From assembly GCA_024349245.1 (NCBI GenBank), contig JALDNG010000016.1, positions 4,390,001 to 4,454,000 of the forward strand: a DNA stretch of 64,000 nt, read 5' to 3'. Shown in pieces: positions 1 to 15,200 of the stretch (its first letter is position 1; each line of letters starts with the position of its first letter). A program made the translations under genes and the position numbers. This stretch comes from Neodontobutis hainanensis (Eukaryota; Chordata; Actinopteri; Gobiiformes; Odontobutidae). Below the pieces are notes generated by a model. It saw only the letters and a list, made by a program, of their open reading frames with translations, made no database searches and was not told where the DNA came from.

Positions 1-301
1 TGTGCTGGTAAACATGTTTTTGTCATTTTTACATGATAATCCGATCTGAATCTGGCAAGCGCTCCCGGACTCCTAGAGACACTCTTTGGACAGATGAGAG
101 GCAGGCATGAACAGACAGGCGCTCATCTGTCAGGGGAATCAAATCTGTATTTAAAATCATAATAATCATCTTTATATGATTGCTATCCTGTATCATTATC
201 AAATAGATGATATAATGAAGCTAAAAGAACACACATTAGCTGTGCTTGAGCCAAGTTTATTCATGAACCATATCTTTTGTGTTTTTGTCATTTCTTTCCA
301 G
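1..301 (+). other. end of akt3 intron 1
   Basis: AT-rich intronic DNA leading into the exon 2 acceptor. I see no gene, repeat or clear regulatory site in it. Confidence 0.8.
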
Positions 302-427
302 GTGAATACATAAAGAATTGGCGACCACGGTACTTCCTGCTGAAGACAGACGGTTCATTCATCGGTTACAAAGAGAAACCTCAAGATGCAGACTTGCCAT
401 ATCCTCTAAATAACTTCTCTGTAGCAA
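302..427 (+). CDS. akt3: akt3 coding exon 2 (PH domain, start)
   Basis: Encodes residues 16-57 of the PH domain (GEYIKNWRPRYFLLK through LPYPLNNFSVA). The acceptor TTTCCAG ends at 301 and the donor GTAAGT starts at 428. The first codon (Gly16) is completed from the unseen exon 1. The Glu of GEYIKNW is Glu17, the residue altered in the activating E17K mutations of human AKT genes; it is intact here. Confidence 0.96.
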
Positions 428-2731
428 GTAAGTATGTGTCCCCTCTCAATAAATACATTTTCATCATGTTTATAACTCAAATGCCTACAGCTATTATGAC
501 AGTTTATCCCTGGGCAGATGGTGGCCAATAACAGAGATTACACTTGAGATCATATTTATCATATTAGCTCTGATTTCAGCAAATTATTATTCTTACATAA
601 ATATAATGTTAGTGTGACATCCATTCTCATTAACATTGCACTCCAGATGTTGCTGAAATGTCCTTCAGCTTCCATCCCCACTGACTCACAGTGCAATGGT
701 GATTACATTAAATGAACTCATGGTACCAGTCATGACTTACACAGAATGTGTGACAGAATTCACTGAGGCCCTAACCAACCATTTATCAGTCCATCATCTG
801 TCTGCTCCTGTTTAACAGGCTACACACACTGTTGACATGTGTAATTAACCAGCTAATGAGTTAACAAGATTCATTTAAATGTTTCTCCTTCTCATTATCA
901 CCCCATCACCTCTCATTGTTGATGCAATAAAAGCAGAGGGACAATAAAAGATTACACTGATCCAGCATTAAAAAAAAAATGGCTTTGTGGAGCCCCTCTG
1001 TTTCTTACCTTATAGGGCACATACCATAAAACTGGAGAGACCTGGGTTTAACTCCTGGCTCTGGTCTGTTTGCTCAATGTCATTCCCCCATTTGCTGTTG
1101 AGCTACTGTCTTTTCTGTCAAATAAAAGAAAAACACATCCTAATTCATAAACACTAGAGACAATCATTTATACATATTTTTGTATTTATTTTTTGTTATT
1201 TTTTCAGGTAAGACAACCTGGCCAAGAGGAAGCATAAGAAATAGGTAGTACAAAAAAGAGAGTGTAGAGAAAACTTTTACATCATACAATGTATACAAAA
1301 ATGCAATAGGAACAGAATAAATTGTAACACGTGTTAAGTGTGTAAAAGCAGGTGCAATGATCCTGGACCACTGCTTGTACTGAATCTTTAAAAGCAGAGA
1401 TTGTTTAGCTAAATATGCAAGAGACAATCACAGACATAGTCAGATTGTATAGAACATGCTGCAGATCTTAAATATTAAAGGAATATGTATACACAGCAGC
1501 CATGCGACAAACTGGCCATTGTCCAGGGTGTACCCCGCCTCAGACCCAAAGCTGGATAGGCTCCAGTCACCCGTGACCCCCAACAGGCCTAAGCAGTAGA
1601 AAATGAATGAATGAATAAATGTATATACAGTATGTTATATATACAACCTTATTTGGATGGTTCCTTGACATTAAACAGAGCCTTTAGGCCCATGAGCTGC
1701 TGAGGAACTGCATTATGTGAGTTATTATTGCTTTAAAATTATCTAATACTGTATGTTTATAATTGACTAGACCTGTCCAATTGAATTAATAAATCATGCT
1801 CACGCAGTGGCTCAGTGGTAGAGTGGTCGTCCTGTTACTGGTTCGATTCCTGCTCTCCCCACGGTTCATACTGTGGTTGTGTCCCTGTGTTGACTTCCCC
1901 TTGCCTCCAGTGGTGGTCCACTGGTGAACAGAAGCTTAATGTAAGTCGTTTTGGATAAAAGCGTCTGCTAAATAAATTTATGTAAATGATAATTCTCTTT
2001 CTGCATTGTGGTCACACTTCCAGGAGACATAGAAAGGGCAAGGACAATTGTTCAATATGTTCTTATATTTATATTTAGACATTATCATAAGCCACTAAAC
2101 CCTTGGTATTTTACTTCTCTTTGCAAAAGGTTTGGACACCATTATAGTTTAGATTAGAGTCGGAACATTTGAGAATATGATGTGAAACATCATCTGCACA
2201 CAGGGCGAGGACGGGTCCAGAAGTGTTCAGAAGAATGTGAGATGAGGAAGAAACAGTACCACAAATAATGACAAATGATAAAACATTTGCAGATGCCTCT
2301 AAAAAAATTATAAAGAATGGGGTATCACAGTCTGTTGAAGAGGATGGAAAGATATGAGTCTAAAAGGGAGGACCCCGTTGGGCAGTAAATGATGAGGAAC
2401 TTGAAGAAGCAGGAGTGGAGTAGATACGGTCGAGCAGCTGAGGACAGAGAGAGGAGCATCACCAGCGTTGAACAGACAGAGAGGAGGAGACAGGACTGGA
2501 GGAAAAGAGTTTGGGTAGGAGGACAGGCCAGGCCATACATCGGGCTCCGGATGCTTGGCACAGCGCTGGCACTACCACATCTGTTGCCCAAAGCTGGGAG
2601 GCCAGGTGGCGTGTGTACTTGTACGTTTGTGTGCGTTTTGTTTATCTGCGCGGACAACAGAAGTGGTCAGATGGAACAGAGAGGGTACAGGCCTGTTCCC
2701 AGCAGAGGGACTCATACATACAAGCCTGTCA

Positions 2732-2804
<73 letters not shown>

Positions 2805-5330
2805 GCTACACAGACTTCACAATGGCCTGCTGTGGCAACACAACCCAATTTCAGTTTACATTTAAATTTCAGTACGTGCACGAGCATCACTGTCTTTTGG
2901 CACCGACCCGTAGCCTGACCTTGTTTTCTGGCGGCACAGCAGGCCTCGTTCACGAGTCAGGTAGAGCTTTTTTGTGTAACTGTGTGTGTGTGCGCACCGC
3001 TTGAATTTACATTGAAAGTCAGACGTGTGTTCGACCTGAACACTGTTGTCATTAACCTTCCTGTCTATATTTAGGCGGAGCTGTGACGTGCTGTGCTGTG
3101 CCACACTTAAACAGAGAGTAATTGGAGAAAGACTAGAGGACAAAGGCTACATGAAGCAGAGAAAGTAAGGATAGAAGACAAGTGCCAGGAAAACCTAAAA
3201 CGTAATACCTTAATGGGTAATCTATGGAAATGAATATTCACCATGGAGAAAAGTAGAGTGAGATGGGAAGACAGAGATGGATCATAATGTTCTTTTAAGT
3301 CTGCTCTTGTCCCCAATAACCACAGAGACTGCTGAGGGACAATGAAGATGCATTCTTTCCCACAGCGAGCGCACAGCCCCATCTGGCTTTGTGTACCTAT
3401 GTTTCCCAGTTTGTGTACTGTATTGTGCATTTGTATGGTAATAGCCTACTATATTGCCCTTTGTCACAAAAAACTGCGCTCTCTGGATTTTTACCACATG
3501 TATATGGGCTGCAAAACACCACATCTCTTTGCACACAAGAGCACCTTTCCTGAAATAATTATTGGATTTTGTCTGATTTTGAATATTAGATGAACCTATA
3601 GTAGTCAGTCAGGGTATTGCCCCCGTATTACTTCATGTCGTTACATACAGGCTTTTCTTTTAAAAGTAAAGCATAAAATGTATTTTGTATTTTATTTATA
3701 TAATTTTTTTTTTTTTTTTTACTTGTATTTTTTTATGGAAACAATCCCTTGGTGTTTGCAGAATGTCAGTTAATGAAGACAGAGAGGCCCAAGCCAAACA
3801 CCTTCATCATACGATGTCTACAGTGGACGACCGTCATTGAGAGGACCTTCCACGTGGACACTCCAGATGAAAGGTTTGTTTCGCTATCTTCATTTATTTT
3901 ATTCCGTATTATATACTTCCAATAAAAAAAATACCTAGGGAATGACAGAGAGGGAAAACTGACTTTGGCTAATTATTGATGGACTGGCACAATGGCTGGT
4001 ATTTGTCTTTTTCTATCTGGAAATGTGTGTGGAATAAAAGCAGGTGAGGGAGAGCGAGTGGAGAAGAGACCTTTCAAGTTACGTCGGCATAAATTCTCCA
4101 GCTGCTCAGTTCCTTTCTGAGGAGCTGAGGTGTTTATCTCTTGAAAATGAACAGCTTTGCCCAGAAGACCACAGATGCTTCTGTGCATCCTTTGAGTTTG
4201 TCTCTGTATGTTGCAGCTGTCTGTCCAACTTTGTCTTTCTTATACGTTGCTTCCTAATAGTTCTGCTGCTAGATAATCAAATAAGAATAGTCAGTGAGCA
4301 CATGTGCTTTTTAATGACTGTCCATTTCTGCTGGTCAGCATATACAACAAATCTGTGAGTCCCAGATGTTTTACTAAAAAGAACTGCCTTTTTTGTCACT
4401 GAAGAAGTCTGATTATGTGAGTTACTGTATCTGTCGTACTGTACCAAACTGGCAGGGATCCAGCTCTTGCAGCCCCAGCCGTGAGCGGAGAGGGTGGCAC
4501 GTGTTGGCATGGTGCCCGACTGTAGGCAGGCCCATTATCTCTCATTAGCAAAAAAACTCATTATACAAAAAAAACACTCTAACCATGAGAGGGAGCATTT
4601 ATCTCCTGCCTGACCTTGAGAGAGTTCCCATTGCTTTTCATGTAGTCACACACACATGCACATCATGGCTGCCTCAAACCGAGTGCTCCATTGTTGCAGA
4701 TTAGTGCAACTCAAGTTTGCCCTTGTTTGGAGAGTGTAGGGTATGTTTAGAAGTCTTTGCAGTTAAAAAAAAAAAGCCAGTCAGATCTTTAAAAAACACA
4801 CACAGCGCTGTTTAGGTTCAGACAAATGTTTTTTTCCAGATCCCTCAAGGAAACATATGGACAAAACAAAACATAAGACACATGGGTGATCATTTGGGAG
4901 TCAAACAGGTTTCATTATTACCATCCACAGTGCCATCACAAGGCGTTTGAAAGTGTGTGCTTGTAAATCCCAACTTGCTTTTGTGGAGCACTTAGGATTT
5001 CACAATATTTGAATATCATCTTGGGTTCAGTACGTTTACTACGAACATGTAACCGTGGCATGTGGCGAAAGCTTAACACTGTTTGAGAGTAGATGAGAGA
5101 AGACACCTTTAGACAGTTTGAAGGTTACCAAAGGATACATCATCTGGTACATATTTTTAGTATTTTTAAAGCGAGTTTGAAATTAAATGTGTTTGTGCAG
5201 TTTGTGTTCCTAAGCTAAAACTCTTTCTCTTGTTTATCAGAGCAGGATGTGTAGAAACGCTATTATTCATCATTATTATACAGTAGCAGGCCTGCACATC
5301 CTGATGCATAGCTGGCCTTCTGCCAAAGAC

Positions 5331-5391
<61 letters not shown>

Positions 5392-6924
5392 ACACACACA
5401 CACGTCACACTTTGGCTCAACAGATGTTGAACAACTGCGCTAATGGAGAGTCAATGGGGAGGAACAATGTTAGCAAACAACAATGCTTTCTTACACACAC
5501 AGTAAATTCGGCCGAACACACACTTGTGCACATTCTGGTATAGGCATTAGTTCTGCTCCATGATCATTGCTCATTTGGTTGTCTCTAGTTGACCATGTTT
5601 CCTCTGCTGAACAAATAGGTGGTTGTGTTAATTGAAAAACATTGAAGGGTCTAACTGGTTAAAACTGGTTAAAAGCAGCAGTAATATTATTGAAGTGTGG
5701 ATTGGAACGGAGTTGGTGTGCTGTCACAATATGTAATGGGAAGAAATGATAATTCATTAATGATACAGCAAATGGAGTATACATTTACAATAAACCAAAG
5801 TTATGCTCAGTAGTCCATCAAAGATATGTATTATTTACCAAAACTGTATTGATGTGCCAGCTTGTCCAATTACACCGTTAGCTGTATAGCCATGTATCTG
5901 TTGAGCTCAGTGTTTTTAATGTTAGGAACTTAGAAAAATTAGGTGGCACCTACATATAATACATTAATAAACTAAAGACCGTTTTTTTTTTTTTTACTAA
6001 AACTGCATCATGTCCCAGTAAAGTTTTATCCAGTTGTCAATGGCAGATACAGCAGGACAAAGCACAGTATCCGTAGAACTTTCTGACATGTTTTGTGTTG
6101 TAATACAGGGATGAGTGGACAGAGGCCATCCAGATGGTGGCTGATAAGCTGCAGAGACAAGAAGAGGAAAGGATCCAGTGCAGCCCCACGTCTAACATTG
6201 ACAACATGGTAGAGGAGGAGATGGACATCTCCACAACACATCACAAACGCAAGGTAACAGACAGTATACTCACATGCACCATCACTACAAGCTTGCCTAT
6301 AAAAGGTCAATGATTCCAGCTGCACGTCTTCTAACGTCCACGTGTTGTTTTCTTAATTGCCAAGCTCCAAAAATCAGTAATGTAAAATAATTTCATATTT
6401 GTTACAATGTTTTTTTATAAGGTCTGTGCTGTAAAATTAAGAGACAGGGTTTATTCTGTAAGGACTATTTAATCAAATTAAGTAAAATGTTACAATTTAA
6501 ATAACATTCATTGTAAGATATTGTTTCCCAGACAATGAGTGACTTCGACTACCTGAAGCTGCTTGGTAAAGGAACGTTTGGTAAAGTCATACTTGTCCGA
6601 GAGAAAGCCAGTGGAAAATACTACGCCATGAAAATCCTTAAAAAAGAAGTCATCATAGCCAAGGTTTGTTTGGATTTATTGACAGTCGTGGATGTTTCCT
6701 GTTGTAATGTACGGTAAGTTTGATCAAATCTCTTTTGTTTTAATCCAAATTGAACCAGGATGAAGTTGCGCACACGCTCACAGAGAGCCGAGTACTGAAA
6801 AACACCAGACACCCCTTTCTGACTGTGAGTACCGCGTAAACAACACAAACGGTCTGCAGTCAGACATATGTGCATGAGCAAACGCAATGGCATCTGTAAA
6901 GGTGCGCATGACGTACACAAATGT

Positions 6925-6988
<64 letters not shown>

Positions 6989-9900
6989 CTTCATATTGAT
7001 CCTATACACCTGCGTCTCTCGGGGCTAATTAAGAGTTAGACACCAAATTGTTCTACATTAATGGCTGCATCTGTTGGTTTTGTATTTTTTTCCCTTTTCA
7101 TGTAGGCATACACACACACACACAGCCACTGCTCATTTCTGACACTGGTGGTGCTGCCATTACACTCGCTCTCTCTCACACTCACACTGTCTTGAGAATA
7201 ATTACAGTTCACATCTGAGTTTCCTTGTGTCACACCTGCAGCCACAAAGAGACCCTGAACAACTGTTCTTTTGTTTCGCCGCTTCAAACACAGAGCGCGC
7301 ACTTTACATGCACACTTGCTTTTAATAAGCAAATACAGACTTATGCTGTGAAGCTATGAATGATCATGTTTTGCTGCCCCTGCCGTGTTAGTTAGACTGA
7401 GAACAGGCTCTTGCTGTGTGAGAAATTGTTCACTCATTCACTTGACTGTGTTGATGCAGAAAATTACATACTTGGCTAAATTGAAATACAACAATGGTTT
7501 CTATTCAGGTCATCCTGCAACTTTGTGGGCTTTTCATTTCCAGAGCACTGTAGGTGCCAGTGCTCTGGAAATGAAAAGCAACATTTACATTTGTTTAGCA
7601 TCTGTTTATGATGAAGACAATATGACGATGGCTCACGTGGCAGGTTTTAATTTGTTTCTGTGTGCGACCACATGTATTTCATTGTTTGTGTGTGATTCTC
7701 TTTGCAGTCTCTGAAGTACTCGTTCCAGACTAAAGACCGTCTCTGCTTTGTAATGGAGTATGTAAACGGAGGAGAGGTAAGAAGCACGCGCTGTTGATGT
7801 TTCTTACAGGGCTTTATCAGGGCTCCTTAAAGCCAGTTAGACCACAACTTCACCACAATAACTGACAGTGACTTTACACAGTTTACTGCTGGTACAATGC
7901 AGGTATAATGTGAGAAATGAGTCCCACCAATATCCCCTCTAAGTCAGCTAGTCTCTGATTTGGGTAGAAAGGAGCATAAATATTAAAAGGCAAGTCAGTT
8001 CTTGAAAAGAATGTACCACACAAGGCCTGTCACAACTGACTGTTCAACAACTGTTCATTGTCATGTGATGTTTTTGTTGATGCTACCATGTTTGTTGGTA
8101 GCTTAGCATATCAAGTATCAAATTATCTAAGATAGATGTTCAGACAAAAATAAAATGTATCTAAATCTTTGCTAGTTTAGGCTGAAAGATGTTATGAAAC
8201 ATTAATAAATAAAAATAATGTAAAATAAACTTTTCATATGTGTCCGGTTAGGGGGCACGGTCACTGGACCTTTTCTGTGGTTGTTTGAGCCTTTTTTTTT
8301 GGTCTTACTACACTTACATGAGGTGTTGTTGAGCGTTGTGTGAGATGTCGGTGTGTAGTGTACTGTGTTTATAATGCCACTCATAAAAGTGGAACAACAC
8401 ATGTGACCTTTTTGATAATGGAACGGTAAAAAAAAGGACATATAAAATAAAAAAAGGGGGGGGGGCAATTGGAATGTTTTGGGAGGTAGTGTGTAATATC
8501 AGCAACAGCACAGGAATGTTAAGAGGGGATAAACACTAAGCAATGCCGAAAGTTTGACTGTTCGATTTCTTTCTAACACAGTTAATTTGCCAACCAACTG
8601 TCCTGTTGCTCGCCTCCTTGTCTCTCCCGTTTGTATCTATTTATGAACATACCTATGGGGCAGATATAGCCAGGATGACATTCGGAGACGAAATGAGTTT
8701 GGAATCCCCCACTTTTCCATTTCTCAGATTTTTAATCGGGACGTTTTTGCAATCTTGGTTCATTCCCTCCGAGTAACTGTCACCTGCTCCCCTCCCAGTT
8801 ACTCAAGCAGTTCAGCCAGCGCCAGGCCTGAGCAAACGCACATACGCCGCAAAACATCAAACATACACATCCGCAAAACTAACACACACCTTTTTTATTT
8901 TTTATTTTTTTTTACCTTGGCGGACAAATTGTGACCACACATGCCGCACGAACTCGCGCAGTCAAACACCCCATTACGAACCTGCCACAGTCACAGCTGC
9001 CAGTGCGCTGATGAAGGCCCACCTGTCGTGTTACCTCTCTCACTGCAGCCCCGCAATCACGCACGTGCTCCATTTGAGCGAGGTGGTCCACGAGCACCAC
9101 TCCAGCGGCCATATGCAAACCTCCCTCAGCAATAATGGAGAGATGTGTGCCCCAAGGTCTCGTGGGTAATTTGTCCAACTTGACTGGTATGGCACAGCAG
9201 GCCGGTGTCAGCACGGTGTGCAGCTGGAGTCGAGAATGGAACTAGTTTCCCCAAGTGTCCCGAAAAACCTGGAAATTTAGTTAGTGCCAGGAAACTATTT
9301 AAAGTGTTCACATGCCTTGAAAATAGTGCACATTGTACTGGGAAATTTTACTTTTGAAGATTGGGGCACATTTTATTTGAAACTGAGCTGGTTTTTCATA
9401 AATTATGCATTATGTGTATGCCCTTCTGTAAACTCACCAGGAATTTTCACTTTTGACCCTCTGAGGTTGCTGTAGATGGTAGAGTCGGGTTTAAACCGAA
9501 GCAGCTCAAAATGGGCTAATTCTAGAGGATGGTTACACATAAACGTATAATAAAAAATTATGAAAAGATTAATCTATGTGGCTTTTAAGGTGAAAATGTA
9601 AAAGAAAAAGGCGTGAAAATCAAAAAAAGCGGGAGAAGAAGTAAGGCCATTAGCCAAGTAGCTGACAAAGCATACATACAATAAACAAAATGCAAACTCT
9701 GATTTTTTTTTTTCTATTGCATGCACACCTTTCTTTTTACTTTTTGCACTTTACCTATCTGTGAGCTGTTGTACAAGTGAATTTCCCCACTGTGGGATCA
9801 ATATGGTCATACCTTATATTATCTTGAACATAGATAAAAAAATAAAAATAAAAAAACATAGAAAGACAGTGTTGCAGAATTATCCATTCTATTTGTAATG

Positions 9901-12900
9901 TCCTTAACTTTAATTGAGAGCTGTACATTAAGCTGTGACAATCTCTGTTAGAAGATTGTGTTCTGGTCCTCCCTCACATCAAGGCTGTGATTGTAGTATC
10001 TGTCTCTGTTTTAGCTTAAACAACTGCAAGGTTAAATACAATCACCTGCTCAATGACACAGGACGAGTCTACATAGGTTAGTGCTATTCCAGAAGCAAGA
10101 CAGACTGGGTTATTAATGCTACACTGTTGAGTGTCCTGTCTCCAGGTCCCTTATCAATGATCATTAAACCTCTCCTGCCTAAGACATCCAAAACATCTCC
10201 AGCATCTCTAGTCTTTTCTCTTGTGTGACTCTCTGCAGCTCAAATATTCCTTTACAGAAGGAAAGACTTTGCTGAGTTTTCAAATTTTGATCTGATTAAA
10301 AAGGAATAATGGTATGGTAGAGCAGCACAATATATCACAAATTTATCAACAATTATAAGATCTCTATCGCAAAGAACTGCTTGTCTTTAACATGATAAAC
10401 ATTCACACCTTGCATTTCAGAATAACTCTCCAGTCAGAGCCTTAGATCAGACTTCAAACTGACCAAGTCTAAAAGTGAGTTAGTCCTTTTAATTCAGCTT
10501 TCACTGTGTCAGAGGGGTAATTCTTATGTCAAAGGTCACATATTTAAACAGATTTAGCACAAATTGCCTGTTATCTTGATACCAGAAATACTTCATACCA
10601 AAAAAGTTGTTGCAAAGCAGAGCACACCGATTTTAAAGACTCTCAACCCTTATTAATCACTAAAATGTTATCAGTCACTTCAGAAATGTTGTGGATTATT
10701 TGGGAGGAGGGTTGTTGGCAGTGGTCGTCCCTATCTTTAACTTGACTGGTGTTTTGATTAAACCCTTGATTTGGCCCTTTCACCAAACTCCACAACAGGA
10801 CCGTGCCAACGCCGCCCAGAGGGTGACACAGAAGAGGTATATGTGTGCGAGATGAGGCGCCAGCTGCCGCCCACCCTCCTCCGAGACACCCCCACACCCC
10901 CTCCCTCCACCCCCCTCCTCTCCGCTATCTATCATCTCAATATGGTGCGGGCAGCCAGTTTGTGTTGTGCTAATTTCCTCCAATAAATCAGTAATTATTG
11001 CTGTGCTGTCCCTGCTGTCCCCCACCCCCCCTCTTTTTTTTTTCTTGTTCGTTCTGTCACCCTTTTCTTCTTCTCTCCTTCTCCCGCAGCTGTTTTTCCA
11101 TTTGTCCAGAGAGCGGGTGTTCTCGGAGGAGCGTACACGCTTCTATGGTGCCGAGATTGTCTCCGCTCTCGACTACCTGCATTCAGCCAAGATTGTATAC
11201 CGGGACCTCAAGGTAAACATGGACAGAGGGTTAAAGGGCATGTGTAATGGTAAATGGCATGCATTTATATAGCGGAGGCAAGGTGGGTTAAGTGTCTTGC
11301 CCAAGGACACAATAACAGTTTGAACAGGCAGAGCGGGATTTGAACCGCCAACCTTCCGGTTATAGGACGACTGCTCTACCACTGAGCACTTTTTAAAAAC
11401 ACTCAAACACATACGGCAAATGTCTTGAATCAACAGCACTTCCCAGTTTTAAATAGTTGGCATCTGACTGCATAGACTAACCAGAGCTGTCTCTCCAGCC
11501 TCTCATGCCACTGCACAGCAGAGTTTACTTGTTGTGTTGCTTAATCAAAGTTGTATAACTTTTTAGCATAAAACAAATCTTTGAAATTAACATATATAGC
11601 TTCTAAGCCATCTCGATATTTCTCTGATATGAAAACATAAAGAATAGACCCTTTTTTTTCAGTCACACTCAACTGGTCTGTCTCTGAACTAAAACAAACT
11701 AAACAGTGGTACATCAGAAAGCTGTATTATGTTTGCAAAAGGTAGATATTCAAACACAACAATTACTTGATGTTACGAAAGCTAGCTGTCAGAGCCAACA
11801 AAATATAAAGTTTTGTCACCGTTTGAGCCACAGTGGGCAAAATGTAAAGACATATATCCAAGTAAATAAAAAACTGTAATGGCAAGGCATTGCAGATTTG
11901 CTTTTCTGTATATGCTTGTATGATACAGTTGTGACATATAGCCTTCATAAACACAAGCCAGAACAGTGGGTGCCATCCCGAATGGTGCCATTCATAATAA
12001 ATCTGTGCATCTTGTTGAAATTGAGGCTAAAAAGGACAGATGCAAAATAGAGAAGCTCTGGAGGTTGGATTTGTGAAGAATATTGGAAAAAGGGACCACA
12101 GAGGTAGAAAGGTAGATGAGGATGGCTCTGTCTGAGAGTCTGCCTGGCAGCCTTGGCCCCAGCCCCAGTCACTCACAGCAGCCAAGAAAAAAAAAAAGAG
12201 AGAGAAACAGCCGACAGTGAGAGTGAGAAAAACACTCCAACCATTAAAATTAAAAGGTTGAGTGCTTTGTGACACACTTGAAGTTTATTTGCCTCTGTAT
12301 GGAGTGTGTCTGCTGCCACCACTGTATCAGCATGGTAATAACAGTTTTCTATATCCCATAATTATAGGATTTAGCTCCTTAATTTTTTTTCCTGTGGGAT
12401 TCATTGCTTTCTTCTCCAGTTAGAAAACCTGATGCTCGATAAAGATGGCCACATCAAGATCACAGATTTTGGCCTGTGCAAGGAGGGTATCACAGACGCT
12501 GCTACCATGAAAACCTTCTGTGGTACGCCGGAGTATCTCGCCCCTGAGGTAACACCTCTCCTCGTTTTGTCTGTTCTCTCTTTACCATTGTTTTTTTGCT
12601 TTAAGTCACCCTGCCTCACGCTTCCTTTCACTTACAGTTCTTTCTCTAAAGCAATACGTAATTGAACTTCTTTCATGTTTTTTTTAAAGTTACTTTGTCA
12701 TTTTTGCTATTCCCCAAGCAGCAAATTGAGAAAGCAAAACTATAGTACTATATTATAGCTATAAACTTTCATATTACTACAACGGCTGAAGCAGAAGGAC
12801 TGAGACACTGTTAGAGCACAATAGTCATGTAGAGCTTTTTTTTTTCAAAAATACATCACTTATTCAACATGCATATGTGCTGAATAAGAACGTCCATTCC

Positions 12901-15103
12901 AGTTTTATATCTGACAAATGATTGGAACAACGTAAATGATAAATGACACAGATTGCATTGGCTGTTGTGTTGAGTAAACCGAGTTCTGTAAACTGTGCAG
13001 ATTGTCTGAGGCTTTGTACTACATAAAAGCATCTGTGGCGTCCACAGGCGGTCTATCCATTAGGCAGTGATTCTGTACCACTCAAGGCTTCGCCGGGACG
13101 GCCCTGTGAACTGAGGGATGCACGAGGCCCACTGCACAACACAAATTTAGCTAACAGCCCTGACTGATGCCTTCACCGACAGGGAATACTGCTAATGTAT
13201 AAGGAATCGAAAGGCTATTTTATATACATACAAAGATTGTATTCTCTTTACTCCCAACTTTATAAAGGTTTTTTAATGCAAGTTTTAACTAAAAATTTGA
13301 TTTTCTGATCATTTTTATATGATTCCTCAGGTGTACAGTGTCCAAATACGAAGATGCACACACATATTCATACATATCCAACACATTCTTGTAGTTTTGT
13401 TGCAGCTGTCTGACGTCCAGCTTTCAGCGCTGCTTCCTACAAAGGCCGCTAGATCAACTGGCGAGAAGTGCGCAGGACTGTGGGTGGTGGAGGCATAGTA
13501 TATCCTACTTGAAAAAGTATGGAGGACAATTTGGCGCAGCATTTTGTGCTTTTTCTTTTTTTTCTTTTTTTTTTTTAAGAGTCCCTTCCTTTGCGTGCCA
13601 AAAGCTGATTGGAGGCTGTTGGTTATTTTTCACAGGATGTGCGTTTATGTGTGTGTGACTGCAGTAGAAAGTGCGGGCTAAAGCGAGGCAGATGGCGGCA
13701 GATGGGCGAGGTTGGAGGAAGGTGCTCGGAAAAAACCTGGAAATCTACACCAGCGCCGTCGCCACTCGCCCGCACGCTCTGCTCGCCGCCCGCCCGCGTG
13801 TAAAAATAACACAGTTCGCTTGGAGCCAAGTTACAGAGATGCAAAGTAGCCAGAGCCGGGATTAAAAAGAAAGAGGGGTGAGGACAGAGGAAGATGAGAA
13901 GGAGGGGAAGTATTTCAGGGCTAAAAGAGTGAAAGGTCCTGTGTCATTAGTGAATATCATAAGCCAGATGATATGTGGACAAAATACTACAAAACCATTA
14001 TAAAGCGATTTGATTTTTCAACAAACGTATGTTTTATGCAAAAATGTACTGATAAATAGTCTTTAATAAACCATCAGGCTGACACTGTAAAATGTTAGGA
14101 AAGGATCAAAGGAAGTGTATAAGCACTGGTTTTATCATTTGTCAAATAGGTTTTGTTTTAATTAAAGGTTTATTAAAACATTAACTGTAACACACCAAGA
14201 TTAAATATTAGAGCAGTAGAAGTACAGGCCTGTGTTACACCAGCACTAGTCTAGATGAGTCCTGTTTGTTGGGCTCAGCGTCCGAGGTGTGTTTGAGCTC
14301 CCTGCTGGGGATCTGGGCTGGGACAGCCACAGGCTGTGTGTGTTGTCCTGTCCCATGCAGCCCTATCCAGGCTGCCAAAGCCTCATCCCGTGAGTAGTAC
14401 TCAGCTGCCACATGGCTGCCCCAACAGGGACAGCTCAAACGCATGTTCTTTTCTTCTTAAAAGGTTCCCTAAGTTTCTTCTTAGTTGTCCCATTTCCTTT
14501 CTTTTCCTTTTTTTAACATGCACTATGCTTTTTTTAACCACTCACATCTTTTTTCACACTTGTCCCGAGCTGGGCCTGGGGCTGTGGGGCATCATACTGG
14601 CACTGTGTGGATTAATCTGCTCCCTGCCTGCAGCCGAGCTGCCACCACTATTCTGGGTCCCAGGACCAAAGCAGACAGACACCTATTCATAAACCTAATC
14701 TTGCACTCACTTGTACATGTACATGCATACATATATACATATTGAAATGGACCATAGGAATTGGTGCACACTTTTTGTTCAAAGAGTCAGATGAACAAGA
14801 CTGAGCCCACGATGTTGTAGACCATCAAAAGTCATTTCTGAATTTCATAAACCACTGAATGTCTCCTTAGCTACTGGGACTGAACACCAACGCCTCCTAG
14901 TTTGCCTCTCTGAAAACTTTATGAATTTGATGAGGACAGATAAATATTCCATCTGCTGTGTGTGTGTGTGCGTCTGACAGTCTCCCAGCAGCCTAAGCCA
15001 GTGTTATCCCTCCAGCCGTACCAATCAATAGAATATCTGGAGCTGGCGGCACACTTTGTTCCCCCAGCTTGTGTCTGCAGCTGCCAACAGGGTGACCAGC
15101 TTA

Positions 15104-15200
<97 letters not shown>

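Larger units (their letters stand above)
428..3761 (+). other. akt3 intron 2
   Basis: 3.3 kb. It holds three adjacent repeat fragments (about 983-1135, 1517-1620 and 1805-1990), a (CA)n tract at 2740-2798 and a T-tract near 3701-3720 just before exon 3. Open frames across 2389-3004 run through the CA tract and are not genes. Confidence 0.8.
6825..7707 (+). other. akt3 intron 6 with CA tract and perfect hairpin
   Basis: Contains a (CA)n tract at 6926-6985, about 100 bases downstream of the exon 6 donor, and a perfect inverted repeat at 7529-7579 listed separately. Confidence 0.8.

Noticed and set aside
1808..1850. Possible tRNA gene
   Set aside because: A and B boxes are present, but no acceptor stem or anticodon arm; the sequence continues into a SINE body and tail.
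2389..3004. Overlapping open frames of 96-158 codons on the plus strand and others on the minus strand
   Set aside because: They run through the (CA)n tract, which reads Thr-His or Cys-Val in every frame, and lie in an akt3 intron.
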